Positions 1 to 7,373 of a DNA stretch of 64,000 nucleotides are shown here, piece after piece (positions within the stretch are counted from its first letter, which is position 1; each line of letters opens with the position of its first letter). Below the pieces are notes generated by a model. The model had not been told where the DNA came from, ran no database searches, and saw only the letters and a program-made list of their open reading frames with translations. The position numbers and the translations under genes are program-made. The stretch is from Cryobacterium algoricola. Its GTDB lineage: Bacteria; Actinomycetota; Actinomycetes; Actinomycetales; Microbacteriaceae. The DNA is taken from positions 434,001 to 498,000 of the forward strand of contig NZ_SOFG01000004.1 in NCBI RefSeq assembly GCF_004402485.1, given 5' to 3'.

Positions 1-155
1 CCGGTGCCCGCACCCAGGTCGAGCACGCGCCGGGCGCCGGGCGGCAGCATCCACTCGATGGCTGCAGCGGGATAGGACGGGCGTCCGCGCTCGTATTCGG
101 CGGCGGCGGACCCGAAGGAGTTCGCCTGGGCCGAGCGGATGCTGGGATCGGTCAT
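1..155 (-). CDS. Class I SAM-dependent methyltransferase, N-terminal part (runs off window)
   Basis: Reading the minus strand from the ATG at 155 gives an open frame to the window edge (51 codons). It begins MTDPSIRSAQANSFGSAA and ends in VLDLGAGTG, the glycine-rich motif I that binds S-adenosylmethionine. The start resembles actinobacterial 'class I SAM-dependent methyltransferase' proteins of the UbiE/COQ5-like fold. The substrate cannot be told because the rest lies outside the window. It follows the lipoprotein gene by 10 nt on the same strand, so the two may be cotranscribed. The motif is seen directly; the family call is inference from it. Confidence 0.75.
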   Translation of the reverse strand, partial: MTDPSIRSAQANSFGSAAAEYERGRPSYPAAAIEWMLPPGARRVLDLGAGT

Positions 156-165
156 CGGTCGTGTC

Positions 166-1311
166 CTAGCGGTTCGCGAGGTAGTTGGCCAGGGCTGTCG
201 CCGCGAGCGTCTTCGTGCCGTCCAGGCTGCCGGTCGGCTGCGCATACTGCTTGACGAGCACCCAGGCATCGCCGGAGAGCACGTCGACCTCGCAGGTGTC
301 CCCGCCGCAGCCGGCGTATGCCTCATCGCCCAGCCCGGTCAGCGCATCGAACCGGATGCTGGAGTTCGCCCGGTTCGGCGGTGACGCTCGCCACACCGAT
401 GCGGCGCCCGGCAGCACGGTCACGAGCACGCCGCCGGAGAGTGCCCCGGTGTCCGTACTAGACCAGCCGCAGTGGAGAAGGCCTGACCGGCTCTCTGCGA
501 CCGGGTGAATGCCCGATGTGTACGTTCCGGGCACTTCATAATCAGTCGATTGGGAGTCCGGCATGCCCACGGCATCCGTGAGGTCGGCCGGGGCGAGCAG
601 AGCGTCACAGCCCACACGCTTGAGGGGCGTCGCCGCCGGCACCGCGTCCGCGGCCTGAACGGCCGCCACCACGGTGCGAGCGAACGCCATGAAGCTCTCC
701 TCGGTGGGTTGCGGGCTCACGGAGGCATTGACCCAGGTTGTTCCGACCAGGATCTCGGCCCGGCAGGAATCGTGCTCCGGCGGGTGGCAGGCCACGTACG
801 CCGTGTCTCCGAGGTCGGCGGGGTGCAGTCCCCGCAGGCCGTCGTCGGTATCGGGTTCACTCGCGGTGAACTCGGCGGCGGCGTTCGGCAGCACCCGGAC
901 GCTCACGCGCGGCAGCATCCGGCTGCCGTCGTCCGTCAGCCTTCCCGTCCCGTTGTCCGGCGCCGACCAGCTGCAGTCGACCAGGCCGCCGAGGGCGACG
1001 GCCGCGTCTTGCATGATGATCTGGGTGGCGCCGCCATTCGGCTGCTGCTCGGCGGCGGTCTGCGCGGACGGGTCGAAGAGGCTGTTCGCCGGGAGTCCGA
1101 GCCCGGCCGCCGCGCGCTCAACGGGAAGGACGAGCCCACAGTCGAGCGCGACGGGCGCGGCCGTCGCCGTCGCAGACGGCGCCGGCGAGGCGCCCGGTGA
1201 CGGCGGAACGGCGGAGCCCAGGCTGCACCCCGAGAGCACCAGCGCCGAGGCCAGCGCGCAGATCAGTGTTGCGGAACGGGCCAGTGCCGAAGTTCGCGTC
1301 ATCGTGTGCAT
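166..1311 (-). CDS. Secreted lipoprotein with two copies of a four-cysteine domain
   Basis: 381 residues. The N-terminus has basic residues, a hydrophobic core and the lipobox LVLSGC, so it should be lipid-anchored outside the membrane, followed by a Pro/Ala/Ser linker. The rest is an internal duplication. The first half has C-G-L-V-L-P, then DCSWS, then YVACHPPEHDSC. The second has C-D-A-L-L-A-P, then HCGWS, then YAGCGGDTC. Each half therefore carries four cysteines at matching places, probably two disulfides. No enzyme motif is visible. The start at 1311 has a purine-rich GAGGGGGA directly before it; an ATG three codons in (1302) gives better spacing. Function unknown; similar hypothetical lipoproteins are common in Microbacteriaceae. 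Confidence 0.8.
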   Translation of the reverse strand: MHTMTRTSALARSATLICALASALVLSGCSLGSAVPPSPGASPAPSATATAAPVALDCGLVLPVERAAAGLGLPANSLFDPSAQTAAEQQPNGGATQIIMQDAAVALGGLVDCSWSAPDNGTGRLTDDGSRMLPRVSVRVLPNAAAEFTASEPDTDDGLRGLHPADLGDTAYVACHPPEHDSCRAEILVGTTWVNASVSPQPTEESFMAFARTVVAAVQAADAVPAATPLKRVGCDALLAPADLTDAVGMPDSQSTDYEVPGTYTSGIHPVAESRSGLLHCGWSSTDTGALSGGVLVTVLPGAASVWRASPPNRANSSIRFDALTGLGDEAYAGCGGDTCEVDVLSGDAWVLVKQYAQPTGSLDGTKTLAATALANYLANR

Positions 1312-1367
1312 TCCCCCTCGATCAACCTAGTCCGCGCGCGACGAGGCGAGCGTGCGCCACGAGTTCG

Positions 1368-2021
1368 TCAGTGCGCGTTGTCGTTGCCCATGACGTGGAC
1401 GGCCTGCCCCCAGCAGCCGGCGTCCTCCCAGTGGTAGTCGGCGCCACCGCCGCTGTTCCCGTCGAGGGCCAGGTGGGCCGCCGCGCGTTCCGAAGCCGGG
1501 AGGGTGTTTTCCCACATCTGGGCCAGCACTCCCCGTTCCCGCTCCCAGTACGGCAGGAACGTGTAGGTGTAGCCCTTCTGCTTCATGCAGGCGGCCGTGA
1601 TCGTCATCGTCTCGATCCATTCCCTGCCGTTGGCCTGTTCGTCTGGCGGCAGCGCGGTGAATGCGGCCGCTCTCAACCAGCCGTCCACGATCGCAGCGTC
1701 TTCTCCGGTGGATGCCGGTGCGGACGTCGGCGACACGTCGGGCGTCTCCGCCGCACCGGGGGCTTCCGCCGCACCGGCCGTTTCCGCAGCACCGGGCAGG
1801 ACCGCCGGCGCTGGCAGGGCCGCCGTGCCGGCACTCGTGCCGGCGGCGGGAGCCGCCAGGGTGCCGCCCGTGGGAGTCATGGTCGGCGGTCCGGCCGCAT
1901 CCGCCTGATGCGTCGGGACGGGATTGAGCGTCGCTGCCGCCCCCATGCCGAACAGTGCCAGGGACACGGCCAGCAGGGTGGAGCCGAGGAGGGCGACACC
2001 GAGAGCGATTCTTTTCTTCAT
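1368..2021 (-). CDS. Secreted or membrane-anchored protein of unknown function
   Basis: 217 residues from an ATG that overlaps the upstream stop by ATGA (2018-2021). A Lys/Arg start and a hydrophobic stretch (about residues 5-28) form an uncleaved anchor or signal peptide. A long Ala/Pro/Thr/Gly-rich linker follows. The C-terminal 100 or so residues form a compact domain with two cysteines (in ACMKQKG and DAGCWG) and several Trp/Tyr residues. It is the last gene of the PadR operon, so it is presumably expressed with the membrane protein and repressed by PadR. I do not recognise a family. The start is favoured over longer upstream extensions because of the ATGA coupling and the signal peptide. 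Confidence 0.75.
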   Translation of the reverse strand: MKKRIALGVALLGSTLLAVSLALFGMGAAATLNPVPTHQADAAGPPTMTPTGGTLAAPAAGTSAGTAALPAPAVLPGAAETAGAAEAPGAAETPDVSPTSAPASTGEDAAIVDGWLRAAAFTALPPDEQANGREWIETMTITAACMKQKGYTYTFLPYWERERGVLAQMWENTLPASERAAAHLALDGNSGGGADYHWEDAGCWGQAVHVMGNDNAH

Positions 2022-2764
2022 GACTCCTGCTTTCCGAGCGTGATGCGGCCGACAGAGTCGCCGGAGGGGATCGACCGCCGTGCGGGCCACCACCAGATGG
2101 CCGCGGCCGCGAAGAACAGCGTGAGGCCGGCAATCACGCCCGTGCTGGCGAGGTCCCACGCGGGCATGGAATACGTCAGCGCTCCCACCGTCGCGCTGAG
2201 GGAGTAGAGCTGGTAGAGCCCGAAATGCACGAGACCGAAACTGGAGATCGCCATGCCCAGCGAGCCCCAGAACCGGGTCCGCGGCCGTGCCAGGAGAACG
2301 ACGCCGGCGCCGGAGATCACGGTGAACAGCGCGACGGTGATCGCCGTAGCGGAACCCGGTCGGATATCGCCCGCGACCGTGCTGATCGCGATCCGGGAAA
2401 GCACGAAGACACCCCACGCGAGCTGGGCGGATGCGACGAGGAGCACAAGCGAGGCGGCAACGCCCTCGAGGCGGCGGGCACGATACGCCGCCGGTTCGGC
2501 CAGCGCGAGACGCCGCCGCTGGGCTCGCCGCCAGCTGAGGTCGGCGGGAGCGCCCCGCAGCGCCCGGCTGAGAATGGCCCGCGCGGCCGCGCGCGGCGTG
2601 GTCCCCACTTCGTCGGCCCAGACCGCGTGTTCATAGAGGTCGGACGCCAGTTCGTCGCGCCGGCCCCCTGCCACCTGGTCGTCGACCTCACGGGTGTACC
2701 ACGAGCACCAGCGCGAGACGCGGGACACGGCGTGGTGATACGGCATCGAATTCAGGACGCTCAT
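2018..2764 (-). CDS. Multi-pass membrane protein of a PadR operon
   Basis: 248 residues. The N-terminal 85 or so residues are soluble and contain a stretch similar to the cytoplasmic start of DUF1700/HAAS-like proteins (RRDELASDLYEHAVWADEV). About four hydrophobic segments follow (near residues 102-125, 135-160, 168-190 and 200-225). It begins at an ATG overlapping the PadR stop by 4 nt and overlaps the next gene by 4 nt, so translation is coupled through the operon. HAAS-type proteins are typically encoded beside PadR regulators, which supports the call. No catalytic motif is seen; a regulatory or envelope role is inference. Confidence 0.8.
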   Translation of the reverse strand: MSVLNSMPYHHAVSRVSRWCSWYTREVDDQVAGGRRDELASDLYEHAVWADEVGTTPRAAARAILSRALRGAPADLSWRRAQRRRLALAEPAAYRARRLEGVAASLVLLVASAQLAWGVFVLSRIAISTVAGDIRPGSATAITVALFTVISGAGVVLLARPRTRFWGSLGMAISSFGLVHFGLYQLYSLSATVGALTYSMPAWDLASTGVIAGLTLFFAAAAIWWWPARRSIPSGDSVGRITLGKQES

Positions 2765-3126
2765 GCGAGGGCCCCGCCGAGTGCGCCTCGCCGAATGCCG
2801 GCCGGACGCGGGTCCGGGATTGCCTGCGCGCGCGCGAGCGCAAGCGCACCTTCCGCCGTCACCGTGTACAACCGGCGGCGAGGCCGCCCGTCCGACGCGG
2901 CGAGAGCGGGATCCTCCCAGACCGCCTCCAGAATTCCCGCCTCGGTCATCCTGGACAGCGCCTTGTACAGCGTGCCGTGCGCCGTCAGCGCCGCGCCATC
3001 GCGTGAGGACAGCTCCTTCGCCAGGGCGAAGCCGTAGAAGTGTCCCGCGCTGGCTTGCAGCGCGAGGCCGTTCTCGAGGATCTCCAGTTCGAGCGGGAAG
3101 AGGCTGCCTGGTCTTCTGCGGGTCAT
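2761..3126 (-). CDS. PadR-family transcriptional regulator
   Basis: 121 residues. The winged-helix pattern runs from LELEILENGLAL through GFALAKELSSR and GTLYKALSRM to a basic wing (GRPRRRLYTVT), as in the PadR family. The protein is the short type, with little C-terminal dimerisation helix beyond ALALARAQ. It heads an operon with two membrane or secreted proteins, and its promoter overlaps an inverted repeat, so it probably represses itself and the operon. The inducer is unknown. The start is fixed by a TATAGT box only 6 nt upstream. Confidence 0.9.
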   Translation of the reverse strand: MTRRRPGSLFPLELEILENGLALQASAGHFYGFALAKELSSRDGAALTAHGTLYKALSRMTEAGILEAVWEDPALAASDGRPRRRLYTVTAEGALALARAQAIPDPRPAGIRRGALGGALA

Positions 3127-3132
3127 GCTCCA

Positions 3133-3152
3133 ACTATAGGAAGATAGCTTCC
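3133..3152 (-). promoter_or_regulatory. padR operon promoter -10 box and overlapping dyads
   Basis: On the minus strand TATAGT (3138-3133) lies 6 nt before the padR ATG, fitting a leaderless transcript. Two overlapping inverted repeats cover it: CTAT-AGGAAG-ATAG (3134-3147) and GGAAG-ATAG-CTTCC (3139-3152). Their position over the -10 box suggests an autoregulatory PadR operator. No convincing -35 box was found. Confidence 0.5.
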
Positions 3153-3177
3153 CATTGACTAGCCCCCGTTCGGGCGG

Positions 3178-3990
3178 TCAGGAGTTCAGCAGCAGGTTGG
3201 CCAGAGCGACAACGCCGACGGTCACGATGATGGCACGCAGGAGCGCGGGCGGCAGGCGCCGCCCGACCCGGGCACCGAGGAGACCGCCGAGTCCGGCACC
3301 GACGGTGATGAGGCCGACGACGGCCCAGTCGATGGACTCGCGCGCGAACAGGATGAAGACGATCGAGGCCATCAGGTTGACGCCGGTGACGAGGAGGTTC
3401 TTGACGGCGTTGACCGAGCCGAGGGAGACGGTGGTCAGGATGCCGAGGGCCCCGACCACGAGGATCCCCTGGGCCGCGCCGAAGTAGCCGCCGTAGACGC
3501 CGAGGACGAAGATGGTGGCGATGATGCCGAGGCGCCGACCCGGACCACCGGGGATGCCGGCCGCCTGATCCGGCTCGGCCGGGGCATCCGCTGCGCTGGA
3601 TCTCGTGGTGCGTGCGGCGACCCGGCCCTGAATCCACGGCCCAATCGCGACGAGGATGATCCCGACCAGGATGAGGACCGGAACGATCGCTTTGAACGCA
3701 CTGCTGGGCAGGACGAGCAGCAGGGTGGCGCCGGCGAGGCCGCCTGCCACGGCGACCGGGAGCAGCGCGAGCGCGAAACCGCGATGAGCGGCGATTTCGC
3801 GTCGGTAGCCGATCGTGCCCGCGACGCCGCCGGCCACGAGGCCCAGGTTGTTGGAGACGTTGGCGACGAGCGGCGGGTATCCGAGGAGCACGAGGATCGG
3901 AAACGTGATGAGGGTGCCAGAGCCGACGACGACGTTGATCATGCCCGCGGCGAAACCCGCCGCGGCGATCGCTATTGCCTCTGGCCACAT
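3178..3990 (-). CDS. TauE/SafE-family membrane transporter (sulfite/organosulfonate exporter type)
   Basis: 270 residues with about eight hydrophobic segments. The first segment has the family feature of a small-residue-rich helix, FAAGMINVVVGSGTLITFP, followed by NVSNNLGLVAGGVAG. The two-fold repeat of the family shows again in GVYGGYFGAAQGILVVGAL. TauE/SafE proteins export or import sulfite, sulfoacetate and related anions; the substrate here is not determinable. The gene follows ldh by 27 nt on the same strand. TACGGT (4003-3998) sits 7 nt before the ATG at 3990, so it may also have its own promoter; a GTG at 3999 would fall inside that box. Confidence 0.85.
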   Translation of the reverse strand: MWPEAIAIAAAGFAAGMINVVVGSGTLITFPILVLLGYPPLVANVSNNLGLVAGGVAGTIGYRREIAAHRGFALALLPVAVAGGLAGATLLLVLPSSAFKAIVPVLILVGIILVAIGPWIQGRVAARTTRSSAADAPAEPDQAAGIPGGPGRRLGIIATIFVLGVYGGYFGAAQGILVVGALGILTTVSLGSVNAVKNLLVTGVNLMASIVFILFARESIDWAVVGLITVGAGLGGLLGARVGRRLPPALLRAIIVTVGVVALANLLLNS

Positions 3991-4017
3991 GCCTCCCACC
4001 GTAGCGGGGGCCGCGCC

Positions 4018-4995
4018 CTACTTGAGGCCGAGGGTGTCGAGCGTCGCCCGCAGGGTGTCCGCCGAATGCTGGAACAGGGCCTGTTCGCTGTCGGAGAACG
4101 GCACTTCGATCACCCGGGACACGCCCTCCGCGTTCACGACGGTCGGCACGGAGAGGGCGACGTTGCTTACTCCGCGGTAGTCGGTCAGCACCGAGCTGAT
4201 CGGGAGCACGGCGCCCTCGTCGCGCAGCACGGCCTCGACGATCCTCGCGCCGGAGAGCCCGATCGCGTAGTTCGTGGCGCCCTTGCCCGCGATCACCCGG
4301 TACGCGGCGGTCTTGACGTCCTCGGTGATGGCCGCGAACTCGGCCTCCGAGAACTTCGCGCGTCCGTTGGTGACGGGAGAGATGTCGTCCGCGACCCACT
4401 GGTCGAGGGAGATCGGGCCGACCCTCGCCTGTGACCAGAGCGGGAACTCGGAGTCGCCGTGCTCGCCGACGATCGTGGCGTGCACGTTGGCGATGGCCAC
4501 ACCGACGCGGTGCGCCAGCAGCCAGCGCAACCGGGAGGAGTCGAGGACGGTGCCGGAGCCGAACACCCGGCTGGACGGGAGTCCGCTGAAGTGCAGGGCG
4601 GCATAGGTCAGGATGTCGCACGGGTTCGTCACGATCATGTAGACCGCGTCGGGGGCACGCTTGATGAGCTTGGGCATCAGCTCGCGCAGGATCCCGACGT
4701 TGACGCCGGACATCTCGAGGCGGGACTGGCCGGGGTGCTGCCGGGCGCCGGCGGTGATCACGACCATATTGGCGTCCGTGATCATGTCGAGGTCCGCGCC
4801 GCCCGACACGCAGGAGGCGCCGGTGAACTGGGTGCCGTGGGCGAGGTCGAGTACTTCGGCCTCGACCTTGGGTTCGTTGATGTCGTAGAGCACCACTTCG
4901 CGGGCCGACTGGCGGATCAGGGAGGCGTAGGCGAGGGAGGTGCCGACGGCTCCCGCCCCGATGATGGCCAGTTTGGAATTCTCGATTGCGCTCAT
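4018..4995 (-). CDS. ldh: L-lactate dehydrogenase
   Basis: 325 residues, usual length. The Rossmann motif GAGAVGT is at about 13-19 with Asp38 at the strand end for NAD. The substrate loop reads ARQHPGQSR: Gln86 is in the position that selects lactate/pyruvate (malate dehydrogenases have Arg) and Arg92 matches the catalytic loop arginine. Asp152, Arg155 and His179 (GEHGDSE) complete the active site. It interconverts pyruvate and L-lactate with NADH in the cytoplasm. It lies upstream of the TauE gene on the same strand. CAGACT, 6 nt before the ATG, is a weak -10-like box. Confidence 0.95.
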   Translation of the reverse strand: MSAIENSKLAIIGAGAVGTSLAYASLIRQSAREVVLYDINEPKVEAEVLDLAHGTQFTGASCVSGGADLDMITDANMVVITAGARQHPGQSRLEMSGVNVGILRELMPKLIKRAPDAVYMIVTNPCDILTYAALHFSGLPSSRVFGSGTVLDSSRLRWLLAHRVGVAIANVHATIVGEHGDSEFPLWSQARVGPISLDQWVADDISPVTNGRAKFSEAEFAAITEDVKTAAYRVIAGKGATNYAIGLSGARIVEAVLRDEGAVLPISSVLTDYRGVSNVALSVPTVVNAEGVSRVIEVPFSDSEQALFQHSADTLRATLDTLGLK

Positions 4996-5090
4996 GCTTC
5001 CAGTCTGCTCGCACCCGGACGGCTTCGCACCCGTTTCGTCAGATTAAACCGAATTATCTGCGTTCAATCTGCGCCCGGGTCGGTGAAGGT

Positions 5091-5840
5091 TCAGTGGCGC
5101 AGGAAGGCGAGGACCGCGAGCACCCGGCGGTGGTCGGTGCCGGAGTCGTCGAGGCCGAGTTTCTGGAAGATCGCGGTGACGTTCTTCTCAACGGCCCCGA
5201 CGCCGATCACGAGCCGGGAGGCGATGCTGACGTTGGTGCGGCCCTCGGCCATCAGACCGAGCACGTCCCGTTCCCGGGGAGTGAGTCTCGCGAGCGGGTC
5301 GGTGCGGCGAGCCAGCAGCTCGCGGACCACCTGCGGGTCGAGGACCGTTCCGCCGGCGTGGATCCGCAGCACGGCGTCCTGGAGTTCGTCGAGGGAGGCG
5401 ACGCGGTCCTTGAGCAGGTAGCCGAGTCCCCCGCTGCCGGCCGCGAGCAGTTCGTGCGCGTAGGTGGCCTCGACGTACTGGCTGAGCAGCAGGATGCCGA
5501 TCCCGGGCAGCCGGCGCCGGAGCTCGAGCGCCGCGCGCACTCCCTCGTCCCGGAAAGTGGGCGGCATGCGCACGTCGAGCACGGCGACGTCCGGCCTGAG
5601 CCGATCGACCTCGGCGAGCAGCGCGTCCGCGTCCCCGTATGCGGCCACGCAGTCGAAGCCGGCTTCGTCGAAGAGCCGCACGAGCCCCTCCCGGAGCAGC
5701 ACGGAGTCCTCGGCGAGAACGAGCCGGAGCGGCGCCTCGGTCGCTCCGGGTCCGTTCGCGGGGACATCCGCCGATGACGGTGACGGTGACAGCGGCTGCG
5801 ACGGTGCGGCTGCTGCGTGGATCTGCTCAGGCGTTCTCAC
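5091..5840 (-). CDS. LuxR-family two-component response regulator
   Basis: 249 residues from a GTG 4 nt after the kinase stop. The receiver domain starts near residue 38 (LRLVLAEDS, acidic pair Glu44/Asp45). The phosphoacceptor is Asp89 in AVLDVRMPP, and the conserved Lys is in GYLLKDRV. The C-terminal LuxR helix-turn-helix begins at LTPRERDVLGLMAEG. The first 37 residues (Ala/Pro/Ser-rich) precede the usual start of such regulators; no in-frame start codon closer to the domain was found, so the extension seems real. It pairs with the adjacent NarL-class kinase and probably regulates transcription. Targets unknown. Confidence 0.9.
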   Translation of the reverse strand: MRTPEQIHAAAAPSQPLSPSPSSADVPANGPGATEAPLRLVLAEDSVLLREGLVRLFDEAGFDCVAAYGDADALLAEVDRLRPDVAVLDVRMPPTFRDEGVRAALELRRRLPGIGILLLSQYVEATYAHELLAAGSGGLGYLLKDRVASLDELQDAVLRIHAGGTVLDPQVVRELLARRTDPLARLTPRERDVLGLMAEGRTNVSIASRLVIGVGAVEKNVTAIFQKLGLDDSGTDHRRVLAVLAFLRH

Positions 5841-5844
5841 CCGT

Positions 5845-7266
5845 TCAGGATACGGCGATCGAGGCCGGGACCGTCTCCGTGAGCGGGATGTGCGCGCCGA
5901 CGGCGGTGGGTCCGCCGACCGGGCTGTCGATCGACAGGAGACCCCGCAGACCACGCAGGCGTTCGTCGAGGCCCCGCAGTCCGTGCGAGTCGACGAAGAC
6001 CGCGCCGCCCACACCGTTGTCGATCACCCAGAGGTCGAGCCAGGTGGTGTCGTCGTCCGGGACCCGGCGCAGGGCGAGGTGCAGGCGGATGCCGGTGGCG
6101 CGGGAGTGCTTGGCGGCGTTCGTCAGGAGCTCGGCCGCGATGAAATACGCGCTCCGTTCGATCTCGGAGGGCAGCCGCAGTCCCGGCTCGAGCTGGAGTT
6201 CGAGCGCGACGGGGATGGTGCTTCTGGCGGCGAGGGACTCGAGGGCGACGGTGAGGCCGCGGTCCTGCAGGATCGGCGGGACGAGCCCGCGGGAGAGCGC
6301 CCTGAGTTCTTCGAGGGTGTCGCGGGCCTGCTCACGGGCCTCGGCGAGCAGCGCCCTGGCGGCGGTCGGATCGGTCTCGAGTTTACGTTCGGCGCTTGCG
6401 AGGTCCATCTGCAGGCGGACGAGGCGCTGCTGGGGACCGTCGTGGATGTCGCGTTCGAGGCGGCGGAGGCCGCGGTCCTCTGCGACGACGGCCGCACCGC
6501 GGGACGCGCTCAGGTCGGCGACCTCGCGGGTGAGCGCCTCTGAACGCCAGGCGCCGAGCATTCCCTGGCCGATGAACCGGTGCACGATCAGGAGGCCACG
6601 GGTGACGTAGGGCAGCGTCGCGAGGAAGGCGAGGCCGAGCGCGAGTTCGAGCAGGCTCTCGACCAGGTACGGGCTGCTGACGTCCTGGTTGCCGGGGACG
6701 ATCAGCTCAACCAGGCGGAGGAGCCCGGATCTGTTCCCCTGATCCTGCGGGATCGACCAGCCCCACGCCCAGTAGGTGACTCCGCCGAGGGCGATCGAGA
6801 GCCAGACGACGGTGATGGTCCAGCTCACCACGGAGACCACGAAGTTCACGACGAGGCCGTGCAGGAGGTAGAGCCAGTAGTGGCCCCCGACGAGCGGGCC
6901 CAGTACCGTCCGGAGCGGCGTGACCGGTTCGCCGTTGCGTTCCCAGAGGGGCGGCCGGATGGCGGGCTGGCCGGCCCAGCGCAGCCGGGTGATCTCGACG
7001 ATGCCGAAGCCGCGGGCCGCGTAGAGTGCGGCGACGATCAGGAAGAGTCCGACGAAGATCGCGACCATGCCGACGCCCGTGAAGAAGACGGTGCTCAGCA
7101 CGCTCAGGGCGATGACGGCGACGGGCAGGGTGAGAATCAGGAAGCCGAGCTCGCGGGGCACCGATCGCCACAGGCCGCCGTATCCGGCGCGTTCGTTCCG
7201 AAAGGTCTGCACGGTCTCCAGACTGCCAGATTCGCTGGACTGCGGGACGGTTGTGGTGGTGGTCAT
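5845..7266 (-). CDS. Membrane sensor histidine kinase (HisKA_3 type)
   Basis: 473 residues. An N-terminal sensor region with about five to six hydrophobic segments (residues 40-90, 125-165 and 200-235) includes the pattern of the 'putative sensor' domain found in actinobacterial kinases. The dimerisation and phosphoacceptor helix has His275 in ERDIHDGPQQRLV. The ATPase domain has the N box ELLTNAAKHSRA and the G1 box DNGVGG, as in NarX/DesK-like kinases. The start is set by a strong AGGAGGA ribosome site 4 nt before the ATG. The partner regulator follows 4 nt downstream. The signal is unknown. Confidence 0.92.
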   Translation of the reverse strand: MTTTTTVPQSSESGSLETVQTFRNERAGYGGLWRSVPRELGFLILTLPVAVIALSVLSTVFFTGVGMVAIFVGLFLIVAALYAARGFGIVEITRLRWAGQPAIRPPLWERNGEPVTPLRTVLGPLVGGHYWLYLLHGLVVNFVVSVVSWTITVVWLSIALGGVTYWAWGWSIPQDQGNRSGLLRLVELIVPGNQDVSSPYLVESLLELALGLAFLATLPYVTRGLLIVHRFIGQGMLGAWRSEALTREVADLSASRGAAVVAEDRGLRRLERDIHDGPQQRLVRLQMDLASAERKLETDPTAARALLAEAREQARDTLEELRALSRGLVPPILQDRGLTVALESLAARSTIPVALELQLEPGLRLPSEIERSAYFIAAELLTNAAKHSRATGIRLHLALRRVPDDDTTWLDLWVIDNGVGGAVFVDSHGLRGLDERLRGLRGLLSIDSPVGGPTAVGAHIPLTETVPASIAVS

Positions 7267-7338
7267 GGTGTCCTCCTCTGTGGATGACTCCAGCCTCGCG
7301 TCCGCCGGCTCACGCTCCCATCCGGCCCACGCCCCAAT

Positions 7339-7364
7339 CGCTGCGGGGGTAAACCCCCGCAGCG
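7339..7364 (-). terminator. Rho-independent-like hairpin after the amidohydrolase gene
   Basis: CGCTGCGGGGGT, then AA, then its perfect complement ACCCCCGCAGCG: a 12-bp stem. It lies 10 nt after the amidohydrolase stop and before the kinase gene. A U-tract is missing, as is common in actinobacteria. Confidence 0.6.
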
Positions 7365-7373
7365 CCGGGAACG

